A DNA stretch of 32,500 nucleotides from Paratrimastix pyriformis (GCA_027972325.1 JAPMOS010000119.1:45001-77500), one strand, 5' to 3'; positions 1-19,521 are shown, counted from the stretch's first letter. The notes: a model not told the origin generated them from the letters alone. Program-made: numbers and translations.

Positions 1-531
1 GATGGCCTCGCAGAGGGGCCGGACTTCGCACTCTTGGTCTGGAACGTCTCCCCAATCGAGGACCGGCTCCCTCTGCCGAAGCAGGCCGACACGGCCTTTA
101 CGCCCCCGAAGCAGATGATCAGCGAGATTCCCCTCAACCCCAAGAAGGTCGGTTCGGTATGTCCCTTTCAATCATTCTGTTCCACCGAAAGACAGTATGC
201 ATCCCTTTGAAAGAAGACGAAGAAGACGAGAAGACAAAAACCCGAAAAAAGATGATTGATGGGGGGAGGTGGCACTGGGAGCGGATTTTCCCCGCCACCG
301 TTTTTCCCCCCGGATCCCAACAAAGGGGGTGCCAGACACACATCACCACCCGACAGGTCCGCCCACAACCGCCCACAACCTAACCTCTTCACAAGAAGAA
401 TCCGTCGAGAACAGCCCCAGACAAGCAAACCAACAAGCAAAAAAAACGCCCCCCGCCAGTCGAAAGAAACATAAAATAACCACACACCACCACCACCGTT
501 TCGCCAGGTTAGATCGGGTTGGGTGAGATAG
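1..531 (+). CDS. 3' end of an unrecognised protein gene (partial)
   Basis: Frame 1 is open from the window edge through codon 52, with non-repetitive, coding-like composition. It includes the segment FALLVWNVSPIEDRLP and then PPKQMISEIPLNPKKVGS. At 157 a GTATGT donor follows a complete codon. A plausible acceptor (TTTCGCCAG) ends at 507 and would add seven codons (VRSGWVR) before a TAG at 529-531, giving a terminal exon of 508-531. The first exon is well supported by composition and by its splice donor. The second exon is inferred from phase and an acceptor only. I do not recognise the family, and nothing in the 59 residues shows a catalytic motif. The rest of the gene lies upstream of the window. 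Confidence 0.5.
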
Positions 532-1040
532 AGGGTTGGGGGGAGCCAGCGAGACGGAATCGAGGAGATGCTGAGAGAGGGGAGAGTCCCGCACAGGTGG
601 CCGGGGAGCTGATCCACTCGGTGGGGCCTTGCGCCGCCGGAGCGGCAGGAGGGTGGTCCACACCAAGGGCAAATCCCGGGCCCCTGAAAACACATGACAC
701 ACCATGACACCCGCACAGATGACACACCATTACACACGCGTGGCACGCACACACACATGGTGACACACATCATCACCGGGGGAGACGCCCCGGCCATGGC
801 GCTGATAGGTGCGCAAGACGAACGGACGGACGGACATTTTGGGGGATGGGGGGGGATGGACCATGAAATGTAAAAGCGGACACACAGACAAGCAGCTGGC
901 GGGTCGCCCCGCAAAAACAGCACACACACACCAAGATCACCACCAACAAAAGCAACAACCACAATGGGCCAAACCGTAGCTGAAACGAAACGGATCGTGG
1001 AAATGAGGAGCCTTCGGGAGGAAAGAAGAAGAAAAAAGAA

Positions 1041-1098
1041 GCAGATGATGATGATCGGATGCTGATAATCGGATGCTGATAATCGGATGCTGATAATC

Positions 1099-1197
<99 letters not shown>

Positions 1198-1260
1198 GGA
1201 TGATGATGATGATGATTGGATGATGGTGATGATGATGATGATTGATGATGATGAGAATGA
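1041..1260. repeat. (GAT)n microsatellite
   Basis: Starts with three GGATGCTGATAATC units, then becomes a nearly pure GAT array with occasional GATTG interruptions. It is the same repeat family that fills introns elsewhere in the window. Confidence 0.95.
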
Positions 1261-1315
1261 TGATGCAGAAGAAGCGAAGGGGAAAGTAATACAAGGGGCC
1301 CAAGAAAGTGTGTTT

Positions 1316-1652
1316 GAGGGGGAGTGGTGGGGTGGGGGTGGGGTGGGGTGGGGGTGGGGTGGGGTGGGGGTGGGGTGGGGGTGGGGGTGTGTCTTGACAT
1401 ATAGAAACCCAATAAATGGCTCTCCCCGTATGCTTAAGGGGATGGGGTGATGGAGACGATGGGGATGAGGGATGGGGATGGTGGATGGGAATGGAGGTGG
1501 ATGGGGAATGGAGGATGGGGAATGGTGGGTGGATGGGGAATGGGGGTGGATGGGAATGGGGGTGGATGGGGAATGGGGGTGGATGGGAATGGGGGTGGTG
1601 GGGATGGGGATGGGGGGGTGGGGGGGGGTGGGGGGTGGGGGGGGGGGGGGGA
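1316..1652. repeat. G-rich minisatellites and poly-G
   Basis: A GGGGTGGGGTG array (about 1325-1392) is followed by GGATGGGGAATGGGGGT units (about 1440-1600). It ends in G-runs interrupted by T and a run of about 15 G at 1637-1651. Such runs can form G-quadruplexes. Confidence 0.85.
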
Positions 1653-2027
1653 TGGACAGAGACACGAGTCGTCGTGGAGAACTGCAGAGAATGTCGACCA
1701 AAAACGCGCCCCATTCACCATATCACTGTCATCACCGTCACCACTGTCACCACCATCACTGTCATCACTGTCATCACGGCACACGAACAGCCGAAGTGAG
1801 CGGGGTGGGTGGGGCGCAGCACCGACAGATCGGGGGGACCACCACAGAGGAGTCGACAAGAGGGGGGAAGAAGATGCATGGTGCTGCGGATGCTGGGTGG
1901 GGGTGGTCTGCGGGGCGGGGGGTGGGAGAGTGAGTGGCGCACCCCTTCGTTCAACTTCAAAAACCAAACTCACAGGCGGCCCGCCAAGCGGGATGAACCT
2001 CGCGAGCGTCAAACGGCACGCCCTCAT

Positions 2028-4443
2028 TCATTCGGGCTCATCGCAGGCACGTCGCCCCAGCAGCCGCAAGTCGAGTGGGGGCAGGCGGGCCCTGCCACCG
2101 CGCCAACCGCCCGTCAGCCGGGCGGGCGGGACGCCCAGGCCGGGAGGGGCCGAGGGGCAGGGCGGGGGGCTTGGCGACGGGGGCGGCGCAGGCATGAGGG
2201 CTGAGGCTGAGGACTGGCGCGTGACGGCTGCCGTCGTCATGACCAACAGGGGCGGTGAGGTGGTGTGCGCCGGGGGGCAGCTGGTGGTGGTGCTGACGCG
2301 AGGGGCCCCAGCTGCGGCAGGCAGCGCGATTTGGGAGAGAATGCTGCCGGCAGGCATGGTGAGTGTGGGCGTGTGCGGGGGGATGGGCAGATAGCCCCCG
2401 TGCGCAGCTGGGCCTGGGGAATAGCCGCTACGACCCGGGCCGGGTGATAGCGACGTGCCAGCCGGGTGTCGGGGTGAGTGGGGTGACATACTGCCTGCCA
2501 GGGAGGCAAGGAGGGTGCCGCCTTGGGGTTGGGTGGTGATGGTGGTGGTGGGTGAGAAGGCGCGGGGTGATTGCTGCAGGGGCGAGGGAACGGGGGCCCG
2601 GCCGAGGGGCGGGAGCATGTTGCTGCGAGAACGGGACATGAGCGAGCGACGTTGCTGGTGGTGCTGGTGGTGGGCGGCAGCGGTGGAGGGACTCAGGGAA
2701 CAGGGCGAGAGGGGGGTGCCCGGGGGGGCCAGGAAGGAGGGTGAGGCGGTGGTGGCGGTGGTGGTGGGGACGGGGTGGCGGGGGCGGTGGGGGTGGGCCC
2801 GCGAAGGTGGGCAAGGCCCGGAGGGGAGGAGTGGAAGGGCGCTGGGGTGTGGAAGGACAGCGCGGGCGGGGGGGCCTGCGAGGGGTGTGCGCGGGGTGCG
2901 GGACGGAGAGAGAAAGGACAGGACACATAAGTCGGGTGTGGAAAGATGATTGAAGATTGAAGATTGATGCTGATGATGCTGATGATTGGATATTGCTTGG
3001 ATGATGCAGATGATGATGATGATGATGATGCTGATGATGATGATGATGATGATGCTGATGCTGATGATGCCGATGCCGATGATGATGAGCTCGAGTGATG
3101 GGAGGGCAGGGTGGCGGGGGCACAAGCCAGACCCTGGGCCGTTCCTCTTCAAACGTCTCCTCACCCTCGCCCCCACCAACTTCCTGCAATGCCATCCCCA
3201 TCCCCATCGCCATCCCCTGTCCGCCCACCCCCGGCTGCTGGGGCAGTATCTGTTGCTCCGGCGGCTCCTGCTGGCCCAGGGCCCATACCTGCGGCCCACC
3301 CAGGATGGGTGTGGCCGGGGAGGACGCCGCCACTGGGGTCGGGATGGCCGTGGCCGTGGGGATGTACGGCACGGAGGCCGAGGGGTGGATGACCGGCGGT
3401 GGGGTCGTGGGTCCCATCCCGGGGGCGGCCGCACCCAGCATCATCAGAGCCCCGCCGGACGGCGAGACGAGCAGGGCGTGCAGGTCGGTGGTCGAGATGG
3501 TGCGCATGGTGGTGGGGCTGGTGGCGGCCGGGCTCGGGATGCGCAACCAGAGGGAGGAGGACGAGGACCGGACGCCTCCAGTCGCTCTCATCTGCTGTCG
3601 CTGCTGCTGTTGTTGTTGTTGTTGTTGTTGACCCAGCACCATATCCTCAGGTTCCTCACTCTCATCCCCGGGGCCACCCCCTGGGCAGGCGAGCGGCGGG
3701 GGAGGTGGCGATCCGGAGGGTTGAGGCCATTGGGGCGAGGTGCTTGGGGCTGGGCTGGGCTGGCTACTCTCCACCAGCATAAACGTGCCAGTGGATGCGG
3801 CGGGGTAGAGCGGGTGGGTCGTCGGGGTGGGGGTGGGCGTCGTGTCGGCACAGCACAGGGGCGGCGACCAGGCGTGCCGGGGTGAGGCAGGCGGGGTTCG
3901 GATGGCGTAGTCATCATCATCACCGGCAGCGCCGCCACGAGATGAAGATTTGGCGTTCGGCTTGTCATCAACGTCGTCGTCATCATCAACATCATCATCA
4001 TCATGATGGGGCTGGGGGCCGGCGGAGCGGCTGAGGATTGTCTGCAACCCGCGCTGCCATTCCCAGAGGGCGGCAGCCTGTGGGCTGGCAGCTGATGCCT
4101 TGGCGGTGGGTGCGGCCGGGCGGCTGGCGGGCGATCGGGCAGAGGGGGACGAGCAGGTGGAGTGGCCGGCCGGAGAGACGGGTGTCGAGGCGGGCTTGCC
4201 CTCTATCATGCCGAAAAGCGCAAAAAGGGATGGATGGGAATGGGGATAGGCAGACAGGGTGTCAGCAGCACCAGCGCCCCAGGACCAGCAGCACCATCAT
4301 CCAATCATCATCCAATCATCATCATCCGATCATCATCATCATCCAGTCATCATCATCATCATCCAGTCATCATCATCATCATCCAGTCATCATCATCCAG
4401 TCATCATCATCCAGTCATCATCATCATCATCATCATCCAGTCG

Positions 4444-4542
<99 letters not shown>

Positions 4543-4575
4543 ATTAATTATCCTCATCAAATCATCATCCTCATC

Positions 4576-4616
<41 letters not shown>

Positions 4617-4750
4617 TCATCATCATCATCCAGTCATCATCATCATCATCATCATCCAATCATCATCATCACCAATCATCATCATCATCATCATCATCAC
4701 CACCACCACCCACCACCCACCACCCACCACCACCCACCACCACCACCACC

Positions 4751-4803
<53 letters not shown>

Positions 4804-6804
4804 ATCATCCAGTCATCATCATCCAGTCATCATCATCCAGTCATCATCATCCAGTCATCATCATCCGGTCATCATCATCCGGTCATCATCATCCGGTCAT
4901 CATCATCCAGTCATCATCATCATCCAGTCATCATCATCCAATCATCATCCAATCATCATCATCATCATCACCATCATCAGCACCAGAAGCACCGACATCC
5001 ATACCGACCTGGGGTATCGAGGGTGAGGGCGGCCGGCGGCTCGGCCAGAAAGGGCGGCGAGGCAGGGGGCGGGCTGGTCGTTTGAAGGAGGTGGTTCAGG
5101 TACATGGGCCTGGGCACTGTCGGCAGGACTGAGAATTCAAATTTTGAAATTTCAAAGAAAAAAAAAAGTGAAGATGGTGAGGAGATGGTTCAGGTACAGG
5201 TACATGGGCCGGGGGACTGTCGGCAGGACAGTGAGAATTCAAATTTAGAAAAAAAAAAGGCGAAGGATGGTGAAGGAGGAAATTCGGGCACATGAGCCGG
5301 CAGAATTGATTATGTAACCCCCGGAGGAGCCCTCCAAAAGCGAATTTAAATGAAATTTGTGACTCGACATGAAGATCGGGCGGGGGAGGGGTGGCGGACC
5401 GTTGATAATTTCGGCCCCTTCGCGGAGGGCCTGGGCCAGCAGCGGCCAGATGGCAACCAGATCACTCGACGGGCCCGGGGCGGCCCTGAATGATGATGAC
5501 GAGGGTGATGATGACGACGCGATGATGAGTGGATTGCTGATTTGGATGGTGATTGGATGGTGATTGGATGATGATTGGATGATGATCACTGGATGGCTGG
5601 ATGATTGGATGATTGGATGATGCTGATGCTGATTGGATGATGCTGATGATGATTGGATGCTGATGATGAGGATGAGGATGATGTGCTGATGATGATGCTG
5701 ATGCTGATGATGATGATGATGCTGATGACGATGCTTGGATGATGGATCATTGGACGATTGGATGATGGCGATGATGCGACTGCCCGGGGTCAGCACCACA
5801 CACCTGGCGAGGGGAGGGCGAAGGTGGACTCTGACGGACCCCGCCTTTCCTCCGCCGACCAGCCGAGCGGCCATTAAATGTCCTGTCAGCCCTTCGTCCA
5901 GTGGCTCCGCCGCCCCCTTGAGTGGCTTGCACCCCGAGGGACTGTCGACTATCGCCGCGGCTCCCGAATCGCGGAGGTGAAGAAGCAGGGCGTAGAGGAG
6001 CGAGCAGTCATCGGAGAGCTTGCCCACGAGCTGCAAAAGCTCGGTGGTGGTGCTGATACAACGGGCCTCCGACTGGGCGTTCGATCGCCGGAGTTGGGCG
6101 CACCTAACCCCCCGGGGAGAGAGACAGTGAAGCGAAAAAAAGGGAACGGGAAGTGACGCCCAGACTGATTTTGAGAGACGCGTAAGGCCTCTTCGGCATC
6201 TTCGAGTTGCATCCGTGTTCGTTCGAGGATGATTCCGTCAGACGGGATGGGACTCTGCTTGGGGGTGAATCGATCGAAGGGACTGAAAATGCCTGCAATC
6301 GCAAAAACCACGGACCATCTCGGCCACTGGAACTTGAACTTGTGGTGGACTCTCCCGAGACATTTCGGCGTCCTCCACCTGCTGGAGCTGGTCGAAATGC
6401 AGAATGATCAAGTGAAACTCCCTCTGACCTGATGCTCTAGCAGCTCCACGCGTTGTTGCAAGTTGAGATTCTGTTGTTCTAATCCTTGTACCTCTTTGTA
6501 CGCATTGGTTTGGATGGAGAGCAAAAAAGCTCGAAACTACAGGGGGTAATTGGGATCATAAAGAAAACAAGTCTGTTCAAAGGACGCACCTGAGGCCACT
6601 CAAAAAGACGATGCTGCTTTAAAATCGATGCGATTTCACCCAAGTCGCCCTTGTTAAACCGAGAAAAATCATTGATAGATGCTAAGGCCTTTTCTAAAAC
6701 CTGTGGAAGAAACTGGAAATAACTTCTCATATCATCATAGGTATGCAGACAGTGCTTGTCCGATCAAGGTAGGTTGTGAGTAAGAGATCTGGAGGTCGCA
6801 GCAT
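2028..6804 (-). CDS. Paralogue A: helical/coiled-coil plus disordered Pro/Gln-rich protein, ten exons
   Basis: A chain of GT-AG introns that keeps frame gives exons 6751-6804, 6590-6700, 6429-6536, 6316-6387, 6166-6254, 5840-6103, 5369-5485, 5009-5073, 3177-4202 and 2028-2875, about 917 residues. The start is ATG at 6804 (MLRPPDLLLTTYLDRTST). Exons 2-6 are helical and coiled-coil like (EVQGLEQQNLNLQQRVELL; LEDAEEALRVSQNQ), then LVGKLSDDCSLLYALLLHL. Exon 7 has DLVAIWPLLAQALREGAEI. Exon 9 is low complexity, with an acidic Asp tract and a run of 10 Gln. Exon 10 is Pro/Ser/Thr-rich and ends at a TGA at 2028-2030. The first six exons are secure by phase and composition. The ends of exons 7, 9 and 10 are the least certain. 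It is paralogous to the gene at 7915-14159. No known domain was recognised and the function is unknown. A scaffold role would be a guess. Confidence 0.6.
2942..3090. repeat. (GAT)n array inside the last intron of paralogue A
   Basis: GATTGAAGATTGATGCTGATGATG units fill most of the intron between exons 9 and 10 of the minus-strand gene. On the coding strand it reads CATCATC. Confidence 0.9.
4285..4977. repeat. (ATC)n / CATCATCATCCAGT minisatellite in an intron of paralogue A
   Basis: About 690 bp of CATCAT with regularly spaced CCAGT, CCAAT or CCGGT interruptions, plus a CACCACC patch at about 4700-4760. It occupies nearly the whole intron between exons 8 and 9. Its orientation is opposite to that in the two neighbouring expanded introns of the same gene. 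Confidence 0.95.
5095..5295. repeat. Tandem duplication of about 100 bp in an intron of paralogue A
   Basis: Two copies beginning GGTTCAGGTACATGGGCC share GACTGTCGGCAGGAC and a poly-A stretch (about 5092-5185 and 5187-5280). A weak third start is visible at 5281. It lies in the intron between exons 7 and 8. The minus-strand open frame across it is a by-product of the duplication. Confidence 0.8.
5505..5775. repeat. (GAT)n / GGATGATGATT array in an intron of paralogue A
   Basis: GATGATTGGATGATG units with GATGCTGAT variants fill most of the intron between exons 6 and 7. Confidence 0.9.
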
Positions 6805-6902
6805 CAGATCATAGTCTCTAGAACTTAGGGGGGATTGTGGCTGTTGGCCATTTTCCGTTTTCGAAATGTGTCTGTTTGTTGGGGGCGATCTCATTCTCCT
6901 CA

Positions 6903-7065
6903 TGATTTTGTTTTAGCCGAGAAAGGAGACAATACGATCATTTATATTATTGCAGCACTCATCGGAGTGGTTTTGCTTGCCGGCATCATTTTTTTCCTCA
7001 TTTGGATTCTTCGTCGGAGGCGCAAGCGCTTGCTTGCCCGTCATAACGGCGCCGATCCAGTGAGG
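6903..7065 (+). CDS. Putative single-pass membrane protein exon
   Basis: After a TTTTGTTTTAG acceptor, an open stretch encodes AEKGDNTII, then a hydrophobic segment of about 22 residues (IIAALIGVVLLAGIIFFLIW). A strongly basic stop-transfer run follows (RRRRKRLLARHN), ending at GATCCA before a GTGAGG donor at 7066. This is the classic shape of a membrane-spanning exon with an outside N-terminus. The flanking exons cannot be fixed. Coding-like patches at about 7190-7290, 7400-7540 and 7620-7830 could belong to its cytoplasmic tail or to the 5' end of paralogue B. It sits in the gap between the two head-to-head genes. I do not recognise a family. Confidence 0.4.
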
Positions 7066-7914
7066 AAGCATGACCCCATTGTGGAAATATGTAACTTTAT
7101 TTGGTCCTAACAACTCAGCACAGCCGGTTGGCCCGCGCGACCCAGTGTTTGTGTGGGTCCTCTGCCATGACGGCTCGGCTTTTCCATCTCCTCAGCTTTT
7201 GGCCTCCGCGACTGGGGCCCTCGCCGAGCCCAGCGCTCGAGAAGGAGTTGTCGATCTGAGGGATGATGGACGAGTTTGGGTTGGGTTTTCCCTCTTCTCG
7301 TTTGAGTCACCACAAAGCTGCGCCGTATTAATTGGTGCTGTTTCCTTGGTCGGAATCATAATTAATATGATTGGTTTGCGGTCTCCAACAACCCGTCCCA
7401 TCTACATCATCTGGTCCTCCCACACCACCCGATTGATCGCTATTCGGAACCCGACAGCAAGTTGCTGTCCCCAGTCGAATGTGGGTTGTGGGTGAATCGC
7501 GCCCGCTGCGCTATCCTGACGCATTGCCTACGCAAGGAATGGCCGGACGACTGAACGGAAATCGACGAGATGCAACGTGCGGCAAGACGGGGGCGAAAAC
7601 TATTTGTGAAATACTCTTTTTAGTCCGCCTCCCAAAGTCTGGCTCTGATGTTTGGGTTGACAGGGAGCGCGACGGGGGAATAGAGGTGACGGTCGTCACG
7701 CCGGCTCGAAGCGACCTTCTCGGACTCGCCTCCGAACCTTGTTCCCGTCTGCCACGGGTTTCCCACCTTGTTACCCAACAGTTTCGGGATTCTGTCCATG
7801 TTACTCGAAGAGCCACCACCGGTCGTGGCGAGTGATCCCTGGGCTGCAGTCTGGCTTTCCCTCAGATGTTAACCTTTCATATCCCTCCGAAAGTTTCGTT
7901 CCATTTTGGTACAG
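7066..7914. other. Region with unresolved exons between the divergent paralogues
   Basis: Composition is less repetitive and lower in GC than the flanks. Several short open stretches on the plus strand have splice-like borders, for example an acceptor at about 7199 and another at about 7622. No consistent gene model could be built. The upstream exons of paralogue B, including any counterpart of the coiled-coil exons of A, would have to lie here. Confidence 0.4.
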
Positions 7915-14159
<6,245 letters not shown>

Positions 14160-15454
14160 CACACGCGGGCGCGCAAGGGCGATGATGATGATGGGGTTGG
14201 TTGGGTCGTCTTTTCTTCTTCTCTGCTTGTGTGCCTGGTTCGCTCGTATTTCTCTGTGGCTGTGACTCTGTCTCTCTGTCTCTCTGTGTCACTGACCTGC
14301 GTCCGAGTGCTGTTGTGTGTGTTGAGGGGTGTGTGTGTGTGTGTGTCCGGTACATCATTTCCTGATGCTGTTGACCGATTGTTGCAGCCCCCCCCCGGTT
14401 TTTATTGACAGCAACGGGGATCGGTTCTGTTCCGTCCCAGCCTCGTTTTGCCCACGCAATCAAGCCTCGTCATCCCCCCCCTTCCCCGGAACGGGGGAAC
14501 GGAGGAGTGAGCAGCATGTGAGTCATTTTGTTCAAATTTATTTGTGTGTGTGTTTGTGTGTGTTGTGTGAGCCCTCCCACGCGTTGAGGGTTGAGGGTGA
14601 CATTCGAGTGTCTGTCTGTCTGGGTCTGCCTGTCTGTGGCTGTGTGTGTGTCTGCAATCTGCCCTGCCCCCCGTGTGGCGCTGAGACACACACACACACC
14701 CCTGCTGCGTCCGACCAACCCGTCCTTCCTGCTGTGCTGTTCGATCGACGCTCATCTTTTTTTCGCCGACTCTGCTTTCTTCTTGTTTTGGCCGCATTGA
14801 CCCCCTCCCCTCCCCCATCTGGTCCCGTCTTCATCCCCCGCATCTCCCTCACCGCCTCCTCTCTCTCCCACTCTCTCCCGACCCCTCAGCCACCCCACTA
14901 TCAGCATCATCATCCAATCAGCATCAGCATCATCAGCATCAGCATCCAATCATCAGCATCCAATCATCAGCAGCACCAACCCTCTCTCATCTCTTCTCTG
15001 GCTCCGCATTTTTGCATTTTCTGTGGTGTTTTTTTTTTTTTCGTTGTGTCTGTGCGGCTGGCTGTTTTCTTTTTTTGCTCACAAATTTGTTTTCCCCTGT
15101 TCGGTTCGTTTTACTTTGTCGGCTCTTTTTGCAATGCGCGCTTTATTTTTTTTGTCCGGATGGTAATATCGGAACACGATCCCCACCCCCAGGAATGGTT
15201 CTAGTCGCGGCGGCAGTCAGTCAGTCTTGTGGATGGAAAAGGTATTATTCGCATCTGTTTGTCGGCAGTCAGTCAGTCTGTGTTGCCGATCCCCACCCCC
15301 AGGAATGGTTATATAGTCGCGGCAGTCAGGCCCAGTCTGTTTGTCGTTTGTCGGCAGTCGGTCAGTCTGTGTTGCCGAGATGGTAGCGCTCGACCCGGGT
15401 GACCCGCCTGCCGGATTTTGCGGGGCAATGAGGCATAATAACATATTTGGGGTT
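14160..15454. other. Intergenic, low-complexity
   Basis: There is no supported gene. The stretch contains GT/CTGT runs, T-rich tracts (15030-15160), CATCAGCATC units (about 14900-14970) and a tandem duplication of about 100 bp at 15179-15377 that starts GATCCCCACCCCCAGGAATG. A short partial match to the COQ5-like C-terminus (GCTCGACCCGGGTGACCCGC) is at about 15388-15420. Confidence 0.5.
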
Positions 15455-15813
15455 GATGCAGGGCCACCACGCCAAAGAACAGCGCCTGGGGCTCGACCCG
15501 GGTGAAACCCGCCTGTCGGATCTCTGCGGCCAGGGCCATACAAAGATCAGTATTTGGGTTGACCTTCAAAAATCAATTGATGCAGAGCCACCAAGCCAAA
15601 GAACAGCGCCTGCGGCTCGACCCGGGTGAAGCCCGCCTTCTGCGGTCAGGGCCATACAAAGATCTTTTTAGAACACAGATGTCGGTTGATAAATTGGATC
15701 AAAATCAATTTACTGCATGATGCAGAGCCACCAAGCCAAAGAACAGCGCCTGCGGCTCGACCCGGGTGAAGCCTGCCTGCCGAATCTCTGCGGTCAGGGC
15801 CATACAAAGATCT
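15455..15813 (-). pseudogene. Three tandem copies of the 3' end of the COQ5-like gene
   Basis: Blocks at about 15455-15547, 15579-15668 and 15715-15813 each repeat the last 90-100 bp of the adjacent methyltransferase gene in the same orientation. On the minus strand they encode AEIRQAGFTRVEPQALFFG and then VVALH or LVALH. The copy at 15715-15813 keeps HHAVN and the stop codon. The middle copy has lost part of the EIRQAG region. AT-rich spacers between copies share the motif TTTGGTTGA followed by TTCAAAA. They could be dead products of unequal exchange or alternative last exons. Confidence 0.75.
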
Positions 15814-15848
15814 TTAAGATTCCACATATTTGGTTGAACGTTCAAAAT

Positions 15849-16888
15849 TCAATTTACGGCATGATGCAGGGCCACCACGCCAAAGAACAGCGCCTGCGGC
15901 TCGACCCGGGTGAACCCCGCCTGCCGGATCTCCGCGGCCAGGGCGGCCCGGTTGGGGAAGCATTCGATGGAGTGGTTCAGGTATTGGTATGCCTTCTTGT
16001 CCCCGGTCAGCAAGCCCGCCACCAGGGGCAGGACAAAGCGGAGGTAGACAAGGTACATGGGTCGGAACCAGCGCCAGGGTTGGGAGAACTCGAGCACGTA
16101 GAGGTGGCCCCCGGGGCGGATCACCCGGTGCATCTCGGCCAGGGCCTTGGACCGCGAGGCCATGTTCCGCAGGCCGAAGGAGACCTGGGTTGGAGCGACC
16201 CATCATTTTTCAAAATTCAAAAAATGTGATGATTTTTTTTTCTTCAGGTGACCACACAGACCGTCAGAGCGTCCACGGAGGAATCGGCCAGGGGCAGGGC
16301 CATCCCGTCGCCCTGCTGGAAGTGGATCCGACCCAGGGCCGGGCAGGCTGTCTGCATCTGGCGCTGCTTGATGATGGCCTGATCGAGCATGCCCTGGCAA
16401 AAGTCCATCCCGATAATTTCCGAGGATGCCGGCAGGGCTCGGGCGAGGGCAAAGGCGACATCGCCCGAACCCGTGGCCAGGTCGACCACGCGGCCATTGG
16501 GTGGGTTGCGGACCACCTTGGCGATCAGTTTTTTGCGCCACTGGAGATCAAACCAAAAGCTCATGACTCGGTTGGTGATGTCATACCGAGGGGCAATTCG
16601 GTCGAAGAGTGACCGGACCGCTGTGGGGTCAGGAGCTCCCTCGCCTGATGTCATCTCCTTGGTGGGATGCCGCTGGCCAGTCGAGAGGAGCAAAATAATG
16701 TGATATACAATTCCAATGGCACACAAGACGGAGAGCACGAGATGAGTTGTCCGGGAAAAGAGATCGTGAGATGCCGGTGTCCGCAAAAGCACTGCGAAGG
16801 AGCTCCAGAAAAAGACTGAAAAACAAAAACGCAGACCAAAACAAACTGCAGAAACAGTTAAAGGCACAACAGGAGGGGGGAATTTCAT
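15849..16888 (-). CDS. UbiE/COQ5-family quinone C-methyltransferase
   Basis: Two exons, 16262-16888 and 15849-16184, joined over a 77-bp intron (GTCTGT donor, CCCAG acceptor), give 320 residues. Family landmarks are in order: FDRIAPRYDITNRVMSF (about residues 94-110), the SAM-binding motif VVDLATGSGDVAFALA (about 134-149), FGLRNM directly after the splice, RVIRPGGHLYVLEFS (about 226-240), and the C-terminal GVVALH. UbiE/COQ5 enzymes methylate the ring of ubiquinone or menaquinone precursors with S-adenosylmethionine. The first 85 or so residues exceed the bacterial family and carry two hydrophobic stretches (around residues 8-36 and 48-69). They may be a membrane anchor, a targeting extension or a mis-called start. 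The ATG at 16888 is the longest in-frame choice. An upstream exon in 16889-17470 cannot be excluded. Confidence 0.85.
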
Positions 16889-17646
16889 AGATTATCGCCT
16901 TTCCAACCCGATTGGATATTCTCTCTCTTCCTCTTGGCGATGTTTTCCCTCCCTGCCAGCCTTCCCCTGGGATGAGTCGCGCGAAGGCTCGCGTAACATT
17001 CTGGACTGTCGGCACGTCGTCCCGTAGCTCAGCGAGCAGATGGTTCTGCAAGAAGGCGCGATCCGTTTTGTTGGTCGTTGTGTTGCACCACACCCAGCGC
17101 GACGGCGTCGCCCTTGCCTTTGGGGGTGCTTGGCACAGACTCACGGAGATCCAACCGTATGTTTCTCTTCTGGATTTCGAAGAAAAAAAGCGAGGACCCG
17201 AAAAACCCTCCGTGGTACTAATAAGTGCGCGGTACTAAGACATCCGGTACCCCGGGGGGGGAGAGACTTTGCCTTTCTGTGTGCCAAGGTCGGGATGCAA
17301 AGAGCTGGCCCCATGGCGGTCGTTGTCCATCCGGTGCACCGCGGGGCGCATGGGCAGGGGCGCATCGGGACAGGGCCAGGTCACGGATGCCCATCGCAAT
17401 GCCGGCCTGCCGGCCATGAACCAGGAGGTCTGAGTGCGGTTCATGCCAGTTTTGGGGGGATCGACACAGCCGTCTTATTTGGCCGCATCGGGCGAGAAAG
17501 GAGGGGGCGCTTAATCCAAAAGGCAACAAGTGGGTGCAGCAGATGGGGAGAGGGGGAAAGGAGGGGGAGGGGAAGAGAAGAATGGGGAGATGAAGAAAAT
17601 ACCGCGCGGTGATGAAAAACAGGGGGCAATCTGGAAGAGGACGAGC
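16889..17646. other. Spacer between two minus-strand genes, possible extra exon
   Basis: No secure gene lies here. On the minus strand an ATG at about 17444 opens a 69-codon frame starting MNRTQTSWFMAGRPALRWA. It is rich in Arg, Ser and Ala and could be a targeting presequence for the COQ5-like gene, but no splice path was fixed. Purine-rich DNA fills about 17540-17610. Confidence 0.35.

Positions 17647-19521
<1,875 letters not shown>

Larger units (their letters stand above)
532..2027. other. Gene-poor spacer with simple repeats
   Basis: No supported gene lies here. The stretch holds mixed unique sequence (532-1040), a GAT array, G-rich GGGGT and GGATGGGGAAT repeats, a poly-G run and a short TCATCACTG array at about 1715-1780. 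Long open frames across it on both strands translate to poly-His, poly-Ile or Pro/His runs, which are repeat shadows. It separates the 3' end of the first gene from the 3' end of paralogue A on the opposite strand, so it is a convergent intergenic region. Confidence 0.6.

Noticed and set aside
4038-5085. Long poly-His/poly-Ser/poly-Ile open frames over ATC repeats
   Set aside because: CATCATCAT is open in all three forward frames. These frames are translations of intronic minisatellite in an antisense gene.
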